A stretch of DNA of 64,000 nucleotides, taken from positions 62,001-126,000 of the forward strand of contig NZ_CP067412.1 of the NCBI RefSeq assembly GCF_023375815.1. Reading direction: 5' to 3'. The DNA comes from Pseudomonas sp. HS6 (lineage in GTDB: Bacteria > Pseudomonadota > Gammaproteobacteria > Pseudomonadales > Pseudomonadaceae). This document shows positions 1-8,638 of this stretch, piece by piece (position 1 is the first letter of the stretch; each line of letters begins with the position of its first letter). The translations under genes and the position numbers were made by a program. A model generated the notes under the pieces. The model was given only the letters and a program-made list of their open reading frames with translations, was not told where the DNA came from and searched no databases.

Positions 1-88
1 TGGTCACGCCACGAGGCGCAATGCGGTTGATCTGCACCAGCGGCGTATTACCGATGGAATGGGCGTTGTCAGCAAAAATACGGCTCAT
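1..88 (-). CDS. cysK: Cysteine synthase A, N-terminal fragment
   Basis: Only the first 29 codons are inside the window; the gene continues beyond base 1. The peptide begins MSRIFADNAHSIGNTPLVQI and goes on to NRIAPRGVT, which matches the N-terminus of CysK-type O-acetylserine sulfhydrylases, including the GNTPLV motif that starts the PLP-enzyme fold. The family makes L-cysteine from O-acetylserine and sulfide in the cytoplasm. CysM paralogues also carry a GNTPL-type motif, but this N-terminus fits CysK better. It is transcribed away from the DUF748 gene at base 218. Confidence 0.85.
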   Translation of the reverse strand, partial: MSRIFADNAHSIGNTPLVQINRIAPRGVT

Positions 89-217
89 GGCTGGGTCCTT
101 ATGCAGCGTTGAATTCAGCTCTCCAAGGTAAGCCTGTTGTTCCTGCCAGTCCAGTCGGGTCGAACGTCTGCAACCGCCGGCAGTCAATCGCTGTACACCC
201 GTTCGGGAATTGCCGCC

Positions 218-1294
218 ATGAAGCGTCGCTACCATTGGCTGTTGTGGACCCTCGCCATTGTCGTTGTACTGCTGGTCGCCCTGCACATCGCCCTGCCCTA
301 CCTTGTGCGCGACTATCTGAATGACAAGCTGGCCAACATGGGCGACTACCGCGGGCAGGTCACCGACGTCGATCTGGCGCTGTGGCGCGGTGCGTACAAG
401 ATCAACGGCCTGAAGATCGTCAAGGTCGACGGCAAGGTGCCGGTGCCGTTCGTCAACGCGCCGTTGATCGACCTGTCTGTGAGCTGGCACTCGCTGTGGT
501 ACGACCATGCGGTGGTAGCACAAGTTAAGTTTCTCAAACCCGAAATCAACTTCGTCGATGGTGGCGCCAACAAACAGAACTCCCAGACCGGTAAAGGCAC
601 CGACTGGCGCGCTCAGCTGGGCAAGCTGCTGCCGATCACCCTCGACGAAGTGCAGATCCACGATGGCCGCATCAGCTTCCGCAACTTCAATTCCAAGCCG
701 CCCGTGAACATGAACGCCACCAATGTCGAGGCGAGCATTTATAACCTGACCAACGTGGTCGACACCAAGGGCAAGCGTGATGCCCGATTCGAAGGTAAAG
801 CTCTGCTGCTCGGTCAGGCGCCACTGGAAACCTCCGCCACCTTCGACCCACTGAGCAACTTCGAAGACTTCGAGTTCCGCCTGCGCGCCCGCGACCTCGA
901 ACTCAAGCGCATGAACGACTTCGCCTCGGCCTACGGCAAATTCGACTTCAATGCCGGCCACGGCGACGTGGTCATCGAGGCTCAGGCCAAAAAAGCCCAG
1001 CTCACGGGCTACATCAAGCCGTTGCTGCGGGATGTCGAAGTGTTCAACTGGCAACAGGACGTGGAAAACAAGAACAAAAGCATCTTCCGCTCAGTCTGGG
1101 AGGCACTGGTTGGCGGCACTGAAACCGTGCTGAAAAACCAGGCGAAAAACCAGTTCGCGACCAAGGTCGAACTCAGCGGCAGCGTCCATCAGCAAGATAT
1201 CAGCGCGTTCGAAGCGTTTTTGCAGATTTTGCGCAATGGCTTCATCCAAGCATTCAATGCCCGGTATGAGCGGCCGAAGCCGGATGCAGGCTAG
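218..1294 (+). CDS. DUF748 domain-containing envelope protein
   Basis: A 358-residue protein starting MKRRYHWLLW, with one N-terminal membrane segment (about residues 7-27) and a long soluble part. The segment DVDLALWRGAYKINGLKI is characteristic of DUF748 proteins, which are AsmA-like envelope proteins anchored in the inner membrane and facing the periplasm. A longer reading frame opens at 137, but ATG 218 directly precedes the basic residues and transmembrane helix, so I chose it. Its 3' end overlaps the convergent DUF2442 gene by 41 bases. The exact function is unknown; a role in envelope lipid or glycan homeostasis is only an inference from the AsmA-like relationship. Confidence 0.8.
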   Translation: MKRRYHWLLWTLAIVVVLLVALHIALPYLVRDYLNDKLANMGDYRGQVTDVDLALWRGAYKINGLKIVKVDGKVPVPFVNAPLIDLSVSWHSLWYDHAVVAQVKFLKPEINFVDGGANKQNSQTGKGTDWRAQLGKLLPITLDEVQIHDGRISFRNFNSKPPVNMNATNVEASIYNLTNVVDTKGKRDARFEGKALLLGQAPLETSATFDPLSNFEDFEFRLRARDLELKRMNDFASAYGKFDFNAGHGDVVIEAQAKKAQLTGYIKPLLRDVEVFNWQQDVENKNKSIFRSVWEALVGGTETVLKNQAKNQFATKVELSGSVHQQDISAFEAFLQILRNGFIQAFNARYERPKPDAG

Positions 1295-1556
1295 CGCACT
1301 GCGCGAGCGCATCCAGATACAAGGTATCGGCGCCGATCTGAATATCCGGATCCAGCCATTCCACGGTCCAACCCTCATTTCCGAGGCTTGCTGCGCAGAA
1401 CACCTTTGGATCAAGTAAGGGCTTGAGGCCCGGATACCTTTGAAGATCTTGGCTCAAATCGACACGCAACTGCTGGCCATCAACAAAGGTCAGCGCCAGA
1501 CAAAAATCTTCCGAATGTTGTACAGACGATAAACGAGGGCGTTTCCTGGGCAGCAT
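1254..1556 (-). CDS. DUF2442 domain-containing protein
   Basis: A 100-residue cytoplasmic protein. The pattern of a LTFVDGQQLRVDLS strand pair followed by a GWTVEWLDPDIQIGADTLYL segment is typical of DUF2442, a small family of unknown function sometimes found near toxin-antitoxin genes. ATG 1556 has a purine-rich GAGGA about 10 bases upstream. Its tail overlaps the end of the DUF748 gene on the opposite strand. No partner toxin is visible, so no toxin-antitoxin role is claimed. Confidence 0.7.
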   Translation of the reverse strand: MLPRKRPRLSSVQHSEDFCLALTFVDGQQLRVDLSQDLQRYPGLKPLLDPKVFCAASLGNEGWTVEWLDPDIQIGADTLYLDALAQCASLHPASAAHTGH

Positions 1557-1781
1557 CGGTTCAGATCCTCTATCAGAGAGGTTCAGCAGGCTACTTCCAA
1601 ACCGATGATCGCTGAATGCTGGCTTTGCGCCGAAACTGAGTCAACATGTGACGCCCCATTCAGAGACTGAATAAGCCGTCTGCGTTCACAGTCGACCGGG
1701 CCGCGCGTTATAGTCGGGCATCCGATTATTTCGCCCCCGCCCTGCCCGTTCAGGTCGGCGTTACCGTTCGAGGATTAGCAG

Positions 1782-2627
1782 ATGAAGTTCGAAGGCACCC
1801 AGGCCTACGTCGCCACCGATGACCTGAAGCTCGCGGTCAACGCCGCCATCACCCTGGAGCGGCCGCTGCTGGTCAAGGGCGAACCGGGCACCGGCAAGAC
1901 CATGCTCGCCGAGCAACTGGCCGAATCGTTCGGCGCCAAGCTGATCACCTGGCACATCAAGTCCACCACCAAGGCCCATCAGGGCCTGTACGAGTACGAT
2001 GCAGTCAGCCGTCTGCGCGACTCGCAACTGGGCAATGAAAAAGTCCACGACGTGCGCAACTACCTGAAGAAGGGCAAGCTCTGGGAGGCGTTCGAGTCCG
2101 AAGAGCGCGTCATCCTGCTGATCGACGAAATCGACAAGGCCGATATCGAGTTCCCCAACGATCTGTTGCAAGAACTCGACAAGATGGAGTTCTACGTTTA
2201 CGAGATCGACGAGACCATCAAGGCCAAGAAACGTCCGATCATCATCATTACCTCCAACAACGAGAAAGAGCTGCCGGACGCCTTCCTGCGCCGCTGCTTC
2301 TTCCATTACATCGCCTTCCCCGACCGCACCACCCTGCAGAAAATCGTCGATGTTCACTACCCGGACATCAAGAAGGACCTGGTCAGCGAAGCGCTGGACG
2401 TGTTCTTCGACGTGCGCAAGGTGCCAGGCCTGAAGAAGAAGCCGTCGACTTCGGAACTGGTCGACTGGCTGAAACTGTTGATGGCCGACAACATCGGCGA
2501 AGCCGTACTGCGCGAACGCGATCCGACCAAAGCCATCCCGCCTTTGGCCGGTGCGCTGGTGAAGAACGAACAGGACGTGCAATTGCTTGAGCGCCTGGCG
2601 TTCATGAGCCGTCGCGGCACCCGCTAA
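1782..2627 (+). CDS. MoxR-family AAA+ ATPase
   Basis: A 281-residue AAA+ ATPase. Walker A is GEPGTGKT (residues 33-40), Walker B is VILLIDEI (110-117), and sensor 1 is in IIIITSNNEKELPDAF. MoxR ATPases act as chaperones that remodel or mature metal-containing or multi-protein complexes, normally with a VWA-domain partner. That partner lies 12 bases downstream at 2640, so the two genes almost certainly form one transcript. The substrate complex is not encoded nearby. ATG 1782 follows a purine-rich GAGGATTAGCAG. Confidence 0.9.
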   Translation: MKFEGTQAYVATDDLKLAVNAAITLERPLLVKGEPGTGKTMLAEQLAESFGAKLITWHIKSTTKAHQGLYEYDAVSRLRDSQLGNEKVHDVRNYLKKGKLWEAFESEERVILLIDEIDKADIEFPNDLLQELDKMEFYVYEIDETIKAKKRPIIIITSNNEKELPDAFLRRCFFHYIAFPDRTTLQKIVDVHYPDIKKDLVSEALDVFFDVRKVPGLKKKPSTSELVDWLKLLMADNIGEAVLRERDPTKAIPPLAGALVKNEQDVQLLERLAFMSRRGTR

Positions 2628-2639
2628 GAGGCTGATGCC

Positions 2640-3818
2640 ATGCTGCTCAACCTGTTCAATGAAATGCGTGCAGCCAAGGTGCCGGTGTCGGTGCGCGAGC
2701 TGCTCGACCTGATCAACGCGCTGAAACAGCGCGTGACCTTCGCCGACATGGACGAGTTCTACTACTTGTCCCGGGCGATCCTGGTGAAGGACGAACGGCA
2801 TTTCGACAAGTTCGACCGTGCGTTCGGCGCCTACTTCAATGGCCTGGAAAAGCTCGACGATCACTTGCAGGCGCTGATTCCCGAAGACTGGCTGCGCAAG
2901 GAATTCGAGCGCTCGCTGACCGACGAGGAACGCGCGCAGATCCAGTCCCTCGGCGGCCTGGACAAGCTGATCGAAGAGTTCAAGAAACGCCTGGAAGAGC
3001 AGAAGGAACGCCACGCCGGCGGCAACAAATGGATCGGCACCGGCGGCACCAGCCCGTTCGGCTCCGGCGGTTTCAACCCGGAAGGCATCCGGGTCGGCGA
3101 TGCCGGCAAGCGCCAGGGCAAAGCGGTGAAAGTCTGGGATCAGCGCGAGTACAAAAACCTCGACGACTCCGTTGAGCTGGGCACCCGCAACATCAAGGTC
3201 GCCCTGCGCCGTCTGCGCAAATTCGCTCGCCAGGGTGCGGCCGAAGAGCTGGATATCGACGGCACCATCGACCACACCGCCAAGGACGCCGGCCTGCTGA
3301 ACATTCAGATGCGCCCGGAACGGCGCAACACGGTGAAGTTGTTGCTGCTGTTCGACATCGGCGGCTCGATGGACGCACACGTGAAGATCTGCGAGGAACT
3401 GTTCTCGGCCTGCAAGACCGAGTTCAAGCACCTGGAGTACTTCTACTTCCACAACTTCGTTTATGAATCGGTGTGGAAGAACAACATGCGCCGCACTTCC
3501 GAGCGCACCTCGACTCAGGACTTGCTGCACAAGTACGGCGCCGACTACAAAGTGATCTTCATCGGTGACGCCGCCATGGCGCCCTATGAAATCACCCAGG
3601 CCGGCGGCAGCGTCGAGCACTGGAACGAAGAGCCGGGTTACGTGTGGATGCAGCGCTTCATGGAGAAGTACAAGAAGCTCATCTGGATCAACCCGTATCC
3701 GAAGGACACTTGGGGCTACACCTCGTCGACCAATATCGTGCGGGATTTGATCGAGGATCAGATGTATCCGTTGACGCTTCGCGGGCTGGAAGAAGGGATG
3801 CGGTTTCTGTCCAAGTAA
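2640..3818 (+). CDS. VWA-domain CoxE-like protein, MoxR partner
   Basis: A 392-residue protein. The C-terminal von Willebrand A domain starts at LLLLFDIGGSM, with the MIDAS motif DxGxS beginning at Asp239. The N-terminal half is alpha-helical and charged, with a Gly-rich linker near residues 120-145 (GTGGTSPFGSGGFNPEG). The arrangement matches the CoxE/YehP-like VWA proteins that pair with MoxR ATPases and bridge them to their substrate through a bound divalent cation. The gene lies 12 bases after the ATPase and is followed by a stem-loop at 3830. Confidence 0.85.
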   Translation: MLLNLFNEMRAAKVPVSVRELLDLINALKQRVTFADMDEFYYLSRAILVKDERHFDKFDRAFGAYFNGLEKLDDHLQALIPEDWLRKEFERSLTDEERAQIQSLGGLDKLIEEFKKRLEEQKERHAGGNKWIGTGGTSPFGSGGFNPEGIRVGDAGKRQGKAVKVWDQREYKNLDDSVELGTRNIKVALRRLRKFARQGAAEELDIDGTIDHTAKDAGLLNIQMRPERRNTVKLLLLFDIGGSMDAHVKICEELFSACKTEFKHLEYFYFHNFVYESVWKNNMRRTSERTSTQDLLHKYGADYKVIFIGDAAMAPYEITQAGGSVEHWNEEPGYVWMQRFMEKYKKLIWINPYPKDTWGYTSSTNIVRDLIEDQMYPLTLRGLEEGMRFLSK

Positions 3819-3829
3819 TTCGGGATTGC

Positions 3830-3850
3830 TCCCCCGCCAGCGGCGGGGGA
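3830..3850. terminator. GC-rich stem-loop between convergent genes
   Basis: A perfect 9-bp stem (tcccccgcc / ggcggggga) with a 3-base loop sits in the 37-base gap between the VWA gene (+) and pxpC (-). No strong T tract follows on either side, so it is a probable but not classical bidirectional terminator. Confidence 0.6.
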
Positions 3851-3855
3851 AACGA

Positions 3856-4770
3856 TCAAAAGCGCTTCAGATATTCGATATGTTCCCGGTGCGCGACGTC
3901 CTGTACCACCGGGCGCAATCTGACCTTCGCCCCCGGCAGACACTGCGCCAGACGCGCCAGCGCCAACGGCGTCAACGCTCCCAATCGCGGATACCCGCCA
4001 ATGGTCTGCCGATCATTGAGCAACACGATCGGCTGCCCGTCCGGCGGCACCTGCACCGCGCCCAGCGGAATGCCCTCGGAAATCATCGGTTTACCCTGAT
4101 ACTGCAACGCCGTCCCCAACAGACGAATGCCCATGCGGTCGGCGCGACTGTCCAGCGTCCAGGCACTGTTGAATGCATCGAACAGGCTCTGCCCGCTGAA
4201 CTGACCGATCTGCGCACCGAGCACCAGATCCAGCGGCGCGTCGAGGCGCAGATCCGGCCGATGCTGTGCCGGGACTTCGCGCACCAGCAGGGTTTCCCCC
4301 TGATAACTCAGGCTGGCGCCCTTGGCCAATGGCAAGCCGAATCCATCAAGACCGCCAAGTTCTTCACGTACCACCGTGGCACTGCTGCCCAGTACTTTCG
4401 GCGCACTGAAACCACCGGGCGCCGCCAGATAAGCCCGAGCCCCCAGCAACGGCTGGGTGAACTTCAAGGTCTGCCCTTTGCGCAGTTTGAAACTGCGCCA
4501 TGGCGCCAGCGCTTCACCGTCAATCCGCGCGCCCAGATCGGCGCCGGCCAGTGCCAGCAAGCAATCCTCCTCCGCCACCACCGCAAACCCGCCAAGGGTG
4601 ATTTCGATCACCGGCAAATCCAGGCCATTGCCCAGCAGCCAGTTGACCCAGGCCATCGACCGCCAGTCCGCCGCGCCGCCCTGGGTTACGCCCAGATGCC
4701 GCACACCGAATCGTCCGGCGTCCTGCAACAGGCACAGCGGTGTGCTCGCTTCAATCGTCAGTCGGCTCAT
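3856..4770 (-). CDS. pxpC: 5-oxoprolinase subunit C (biotin-dependent carboxyltransferase-like)
   Basis: A 304-residue protein opening with [20 protein letters not shown] and containing GVTQGGAADWRSMAWVNWLL, the family signature of the KipA/AHS2 fold (urea-amidolyase-related subunit). With PxpA and PxpB it forms the bacterial ATP-dependent 5-oxoprolinase that opens pyroglutamate to glutamate, clearing a toxic by-product of glutamine and glutathione turnover. Its ATG overlaps the pxpB stop by 4 bases, so translation is coupled. It is last in the pxpA-pxpB-pxpC order on this strand. Confidence 0.9.
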   Translation of the reverse strand: MSRLTIEASTPLCLLQDAGRFGVRHLGVTQGGAADWRSMAWVNWLLGNGLDLPVIEITLGGFAVVAEEDCLLALAGADLGARIDGEALAPWRSFKLRKGQTLKFTQPLLGARAYLAAPGGFSAPKVLGSSATVVREELGGLDGFGLPLAKGASLSYQGETLLVREVPAQHRPDLRLDAPLDLVLGAQIGQFSGQSLFDAFNSAWTLDSRADRMGIRLLGTALQYQGKPMISEGIPLGAVQVPPDGQPIVLLNDRQTIGGYPRLGALTPLALARLAQCLPGAKVRLRPVVQDVAHREHIEYLKRF

Positions 4771-5471
4771 GCCAGGGCCTCCAGAGGCGTGTCGTCACCG
4801 CCGAGACGGATGAATTCGGCATGGCTCACCGCTTCGAAACGCACGGTATCGCCGGGCTGCATGAGGCTGTAGCCCTCGCGCTCACGGTCGAACAGTTTTG
4901 TCGGCGTGCGACCGATCAGGTTCCAGCCGCCGGGGGACACCACCGGATACGCGGCGGTTTGCCGTTCGGCGATGCCTACGCTGCCGGCGGCGACTTTCTT
5001 GCGTGGGGTATTCAGACGCGGCGCCGCGAGGACTTCTTCCACCAGCCCCATGAAGGCAAACCCCGGAGCAAAGCCAAGGGCGAACACCTGATATTCCCGG
5101 GCACTGTGACGACGGATCACCTCCTCTACCGCCAAGCCGCTGCGTTGCGATAGCAGGCTCAGTTCCGGGCCGACACTCAAGTCGTACCACACCGGCAGCA
5201 CATGACACTGGCCACCGGTTCGCGCATTCGGCGACAGATCGATCAGCGCTTCGGCGATCAATTCACGGGCCTGACTCGGGCTCAATGCCCTCAGATCGTA
5301 ATGCACCATCAGCGTGGTGTACGACGGCACCAGATCGATCAAATGCTCGCCGAACACCGTGCGTAAACGCTCACTTGCGGCGAGCATCCACGGCATGTTG
5401 GCTTCGGCGATTTCATCGAACAGGCGCAGCATCAGGCAATCCAGTGCCACCACTTCCACCCGCGGATTCAT
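4767..5471 (-). CDS. pxpB: 5-oxoprolinase subunit B (KipI/AHS1)
   Basis: A 234-residue protein with the AHS1/KipI signature: YDLRALSP, then a central [20 protein letters not shown], then GFAFMGLV and a C-terminal [17 protein letters not shown]. It is the second subunit of the 5-oxoprolinase. In Bacillus the same fold inhibits the KinA kinase, but the PxpA-B-C context here supports the metabolic role. Both ends overlap neighbours by 4 bases (ATGA), showing tight coupling. Confidence 0.9.
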   Translation of the reverse strand: MNPRVEVVALDCLMLRLFDEIAEANMPWMLAASERLRTVFGEHLIDLVPSYTTLMVHYDLRALSPSQARELIAEALIDLSPNARTGGQCHVLPVWYDLSVGPELSLLSQRSGLAVEEVIRRHSAREYQVFALGFAPGFAFMGLVEEVLAAPRLNTPRKKVAAGSVGIAERQTAAYPVVSPGGWNLIGRTPTKLFDREREGYSLMQPGDTVRFEAVSHAEFIRLGGDDTPLEALA

Positions 5472-6220
5472 GGCGCGCTCTGCTCGTTCAGGGCCTGACG
5501 AATGCGCTGCACGGCTGCCACAGAACTGGCGTTGTCACCGTGTACGCACAAGGTGTTGGCTTGCAGGTGCAACGCGCTGCCGTCGCTGGCCGTGAGGTTG
5601 TCGCCCCGGGCGATGGTCAGCGCTTGCCCGATGATGCTTTCGGCGTCGTGATGGACCGCGCCCGGCAGTTGCCGCGAGACCAGTCGGCCGGCGCTGTCGT
5701 AGGCGCGGTCGGCGAAAGCTTCAAACCACAGGGTCACGCCGTATTCATCCCCGAGTTGTTGCGCCGCCGTGTTGTCACGGGTCGCCATCAGCATCAGCGG
5801 CAAGCTGCGGTCGTAAGCCGCGACGGCCTGAATCACCGCCCGCAACTGCGCCGGGTTGGCCATCATGTCGTTGTACATCGCGCCGTGGGGTTTGACGTAG
5901 CTGACTTTTCCACCCTGGGCACGGCAAATGCCGTCAAGGGCACCGATCTGGTAATGCAGGATGTCTTGCAGTTCCTGGGCGGTGTAAGCCATGGAACGCC
6001 GGCCGAAACCCACCAGATCCTGATAGGCCGGATGCGCGCCGATCTGCACGCCATGACTCAAGGCCAGGCTGACGGTCTTGCGCATGATGCTCGGGTCGCC
6101 GGCGTGGAAACCGCAGGCAATGTTGGCGCAATCGATGAAGGGCATGACTTCCGCGTCCAGACCCATGGTCCAGTTGCCGAAGCTTTCGCCGATGTCACAG
6201 TTCAATAGCAGGCGGCTCAC
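5468..6220 (-). CDS. pxpA: 5-oxoprolinase subunit A (LamB/YcsF family)
   Basis: A 250-residue protein starting [17 protein letters not shown], the diagnostic LamB/YcsF N-terminus, followed by [15 protein letters not shown] (metal-site region) and [12 protein letters not shown]. It is the first subunit of the ATP-dependent 5-oxoprolinase. I placed the start at the GTG ending at 6220, because AGGAG lies 7 bases upstream of it; the GTG 9 bases further up overlaps that AGGAG. The gene is first in pxpABC, with a T-rich (A-rich on the transcript) leader upstream. Confidence 0.88.
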   Translation of the reverse strand: MSRLLLNCDIGESFGNWTMGLDAEVMPFIDCANIACGFHAGDPSIMRKTVSLALSHGVQIGAHPAYQDLVGFGRRSMAYTAQELQDILHYQIGALDGICRAQGGKVSYVKPHGAMYNDMMANPAQLRAVIQAVAAYDRSLPLMLMATRDNTAAQQLGDEYGVTLWFEAFADRAYDSAGRLVSRQLPGAVHHDAESIIGQALTIARGDNLTASDGSALHLQANTLCVHGDNASSVAAVQRIRQALNEQSAP

Positions 6221-6242
6221 GGTGAACACTCCTGTAGCTCTT

Positions 6243-6250
6243 TTCTTTTT
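6243..6250 (-). promoter_or_regulatory. A-rich AANAANAA motif before pxpA (possible Hfq/Crc site)
   Basis: On the pxpA transcript the leader reads AAAAAGAA within a longer A/G run about 23-30 bases before the GTG start. It fits the AANAANAA catabolite-activity motif bound by Hfq with Crc in pseudomonads. Simple A-richness is an alternative. Confidence 0.35.
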
Positions 6251-6286
6251 TTGCCGTGGGACAGACAGTGTCCCGCAGGTTATCAG

Positions 6287-7573
6287 TTACTGCGCGTCCA
6301 GTTGCTTGCCACGGGTTTCCGGCAGGCTCAGTGCCGCAAGAATCACCACCCCGTAGGACACTGCCGCAAAGGCACCGATGCCTACACTCAGCGGCACCTT
6401 CTGGCTGAGCAGCCCGATCAGCAGCGGGAACAACGCCGCCAGCGCCCGGCCGATGTTGTAGCAGAAGCCCTGCCCCGAACCGCGAATCCGAGTCGGAAAC
6501 AACTCAGTGAGGAACGCACCCATGCCGCTGAAAATCCCCGAAGCAAAGAATCCCAGCGGGAAACCCAGCCACAGCATCACCCCGTTGCTGACCGGCAATT
6601 GGGTGTAGAGCAGAACAATGGTGAACGAGCCGACAGCGAACAGAATGAAGTTCTTCTTGCGCCCCAGCAGGTCGGTCAAATAAGCGCTGATCACGTAACC
6701 GACGTAGGAACCGACGATCACCATCGCCAGATAACCGCCAGTGCCGAGTACGCTCAAGCCGCGCTCGTTCTTCAGAAAAGTCGGTAGCCAAGAGGTGATC
6801 GCGTAGTAGCCGCCGAGGGCTCCGGTGGTCAGCAACGAAGCGCGGATCGTGGTGAAGAGCATGCCGGGGGCGAAGATCTCGTAGAACTTCGACGGACTTT
6901 CCGGGGTTTGTCTGGCCTTGGCTTCGCGGTAGATCTCCGGATCTTTCACCAGACGGCGGACGAAAATCACGAACACCGCCGGCACGATGCCGAGGATGAA
7001 CAATGCTCGCCAGGCATCTTCCGGTGGCAGCACCGAGAACAGCAGCGCATACAGAATCGCCGTCAGGCCCCAGCCCAACGCCCAGCCGGATTGCACCATG
7101 CCCACCGCTTTGCCACGATCCTTGGCCCGAATCACTTCACCGATCAGCACCGCGCCGGCGGTCCATTCGCCGCCGAAACCGAAGCCCATCAGGGTGCGGG
7201 CGATCAGCAATTGCTCGTAGTTCTGAGCGAAGCCGCAGAGGAAGGTGAAGAAGGCAAACCACAGTACCGTCAGTTGCAGGGTGCGCACGCGGCCGATGCG
7301 GTCGGAGAGAATCCCCGCCACCCAGCCGCCGATGGCCGAGGCGATCAACGTGCTGGTGTGAATCAAACCGGCCTGCCCCGTGGTGATGCCCCACATCGCG
7401 ATCAGGGTTGGCACCACGAAGCTGAGCATCTGGGTGTCCATGCCGTCCAGACCGTAGCCGATCTTGCAGCTCCAGAAGGTCCGGCGCTCCTGCTGATTGA
7501 TGTTGCGATACCAGTCGAACGGGCCGGGACGGGCCGTGGTCTTGGGGAGGTCGAGGGTGTCGGGCGCACTCAT
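6287..7573 (-). CDS. MFS transporter next to pxpABC (metabolite:H+ symporter type)
   Basis: A 428-residue, 12-helix major facilitator with the sugar/metabolite-symporter signatures: GGWVAGILSDRIGRVRTLQ in loop 2-3, then LMGFGFGGEWTAGAVLIGE. It most resembles the sialate/shikimate/aromatic-acid type symporters. The frame is open further upstream, but ATG 7573 has GGAG 7 bases before it, so I start there. It lies 66 bases downstream of the pxpA start on the same strand and is divergent from a LysR gene, so uptake of 5-oxoproline or a related acid is a reasonable inference. The substrate is not shown by the sequence. Confidence 0.85.
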   Translation of the reverse strand: MSAPDTLDLPKTTARPGPFDWYRNINQQERRTFWSCKIGYGLDGMDTQMLSFVVPTLIAMWGITTGQAGLIHTSTLIASAIGGWVAGILSDRIGRVRTLQLTVLWFAFFTFLCGFAQNYEQLLIARTLMGFGFGGEWTAGAVLIGEVIRAKDRGKAVGMVQSGWALGWGLTAILYALLFSVLPPEDAWRALFILGIVPAVFVIFVRRLVKDPEIYREAKARQTPESPSKFYEIFAPGMLFTTIRASLLTTGALGGYYAITSWLPTFLKNERGLSVLGTGGYLAMVIVGSYVGYVISAYLTDLLGRKKNFILFAVGSFTIVLLYTQLPVSNGVMLWLGFPLGFFASGIFSGMGAFLTELFPTRIRGSGQGFCYNIGRALAALFPLLIGLLSQKVPLSVGIGAFAAVSYGVVILAALSLPETRGKQLDAQ

Positions 7574-7657
7574 GGCATGTCTCCGCAGGCTTTTATTGGT
7601 CTTGTTCGAAGCTCCGACGACGCCTATCGTGGGAACCGGATGCGTCGATTTTTGGGT

Positions 7658-7672
7658 GCGACACCCGGTCGC
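7658..7672. promoter_or_regulatory. Inverted repeat in the MFS/LysR divergent promoter
   Basis: GCGAC-acccg-GTCGC is a perfect 5-bp dyad with a 5-base spacer, inside the 146-base gap between the MFS gene and the LysR gene. LysR regulators usually bind imperfect dyads of about 15 bp in such divergent gaps. The dyad is short enough to arise by chance. Confidence 0.35.
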
Positions 7673-7680
7673 GTCCAACG

Positions 7681-7710
7681 AATAAAAACCCGCCCAAGAC
7701 ATAAGAAAAA
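7681..7710 (+). promoter_or_regulatory. Two AANAANAA motifs before the LysR start
   Basis: AATAAAAA (7681-7688) and AAGAAAAA (7703-7710) lie 10-39 bases before the ATG at 7720. They fit the Hfq/Crc catabolite-activity consensus. No clear Shine-Dalgarno sequence is visible here. Confidence 0.35.
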
Positions 7711-7719
7711 TTTGTTGCC

Positions 7720-8634
7720 ATGAACCTGAAGTTTCTCGAGACCTTTGTCTGGGTCGCCCGGCTGAAGAGTTTTCGCCTGACCGCCGACAAGCTGTTCACC
7801 ACTCAGGCATCGATTTCCAGCCGGATCGCGGTGCTGGAAGGCGAACTTGGGGTGAAGCTGTTCCTGCGCGATTCACGCGGTGTCAGCCTGACGCCCGAAG
7901 GCTTGAAAGTGCTGGAATACGCCGAGCAGATGCTCGACACGATGCAGGCACTGAAACAGTCAATCGAAACCCGATCGAGCAAGGTTGGCCGGGTGCGCAT
8001 CGGGGTGATGGATACAGTGATTCACACCTGGCTCAGCCCGTTGGTAGCGCAGATGACTGATCTGTACCCTCGGGTGGAAATCGAGCTGGTGGCGGATACC
8101 TCGCTTAACCTCTGCGATCAGCTGCAAAAAGGCTTTCTCGATCTGATCCTGCAAACCGATCTGGTGCGCCATGAAAGCGTGCGCAGCCTGGAGCTGGCCA
8201 GCCACCCTATCGGCTGGATCGTTGCCAGCAACTCGATCTACAACCGTGACTACCAAAGTCTCACCGACCTGGCGCAGGAGCGGATCATCACCTATTCGAA
8301 AAACTCCCGGCCACATCAGGACATCCTGGCGCTGATGCAGGCCCAGGGCGTGCTGGCGCCACGGTTGAACTGCGTGAATTCGGTGTCGGCGATTACCCGG
8401 CTGTTGCGCGATGGGTTCGGCATTGGCGCGTTGCCACCGGTGCTGGTGGCAGAAGAACTGGCGCGGGGGGAACTGACCCTGCTCGACATCGAACAGCGCC
8501 CGCCTAACCTGCAGGTCGTGGTGTCGTGGCGGGTGGGCGTGGAATGGGTCGAAGAGATTGTGACGCTGTGTCAGCAAGTGCTGGAGGGGTACGCGCAAAA
8601 AATGGGCGAGAACTACGTCGTCCTCGCCCCTTGA
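7720..8634 (+). CDS. LysR-family transcriptional regulator
   Basis: A 304-residue LTTR. The N-terminal winged helix-turn-helix reads FLETFVWVARLKSFRLTADK then LFTTQASISSRIAVLE, followed by a periplasmic-binding-like effector domain (from about residue 90, VGRVRIGVMDTVIHTWL). It is divergent from the MFS gene and the pxpABC genes behind it, so it is the natural candidate regulator of 5-oxoproline use. The effector is unknown. The start has only a weak ribosome-binding site. Confidence 0.9.
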   Translation: MNLKFLETFVWVARLKSFRLTADKLFTTQASISSRIAVLEGELGVKLFLRDSRGVSLTPEGLKVLEYAEQMLDTMQALKQSIETRSSKVGRVRIGVMDTVIHTWLSPLVAQMTDLYPRVEIELVADTSLNLCDQLQKGFLDLILQTDLVRHESVRSLELASHPIGWIVASNSIYNRDYQSLTDLAQERIITYSKNSRPHQDILALMQAQGVLAPRLNCVNSVSAITRLLRDGFGIGALPPVLVAEELARGELTLLDIEQRPPNLQVVVSWRVGVEWVEEIVTLCQQVLEGYAQKMGENYVVLAP

Positions 8635-8638
8635 ACAG

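Noticed and set aside
1761..3620. A 619-codon open frame antisense to the MoxR and VWA genes
   Set aside because: It is a shadow of high-GC coding sequence on the other strand; its translation is rich in Val, Leu, Gln and Arg without domain motifs, whereas the plus-strand genes have clear motifs and ribosome-binding sites.
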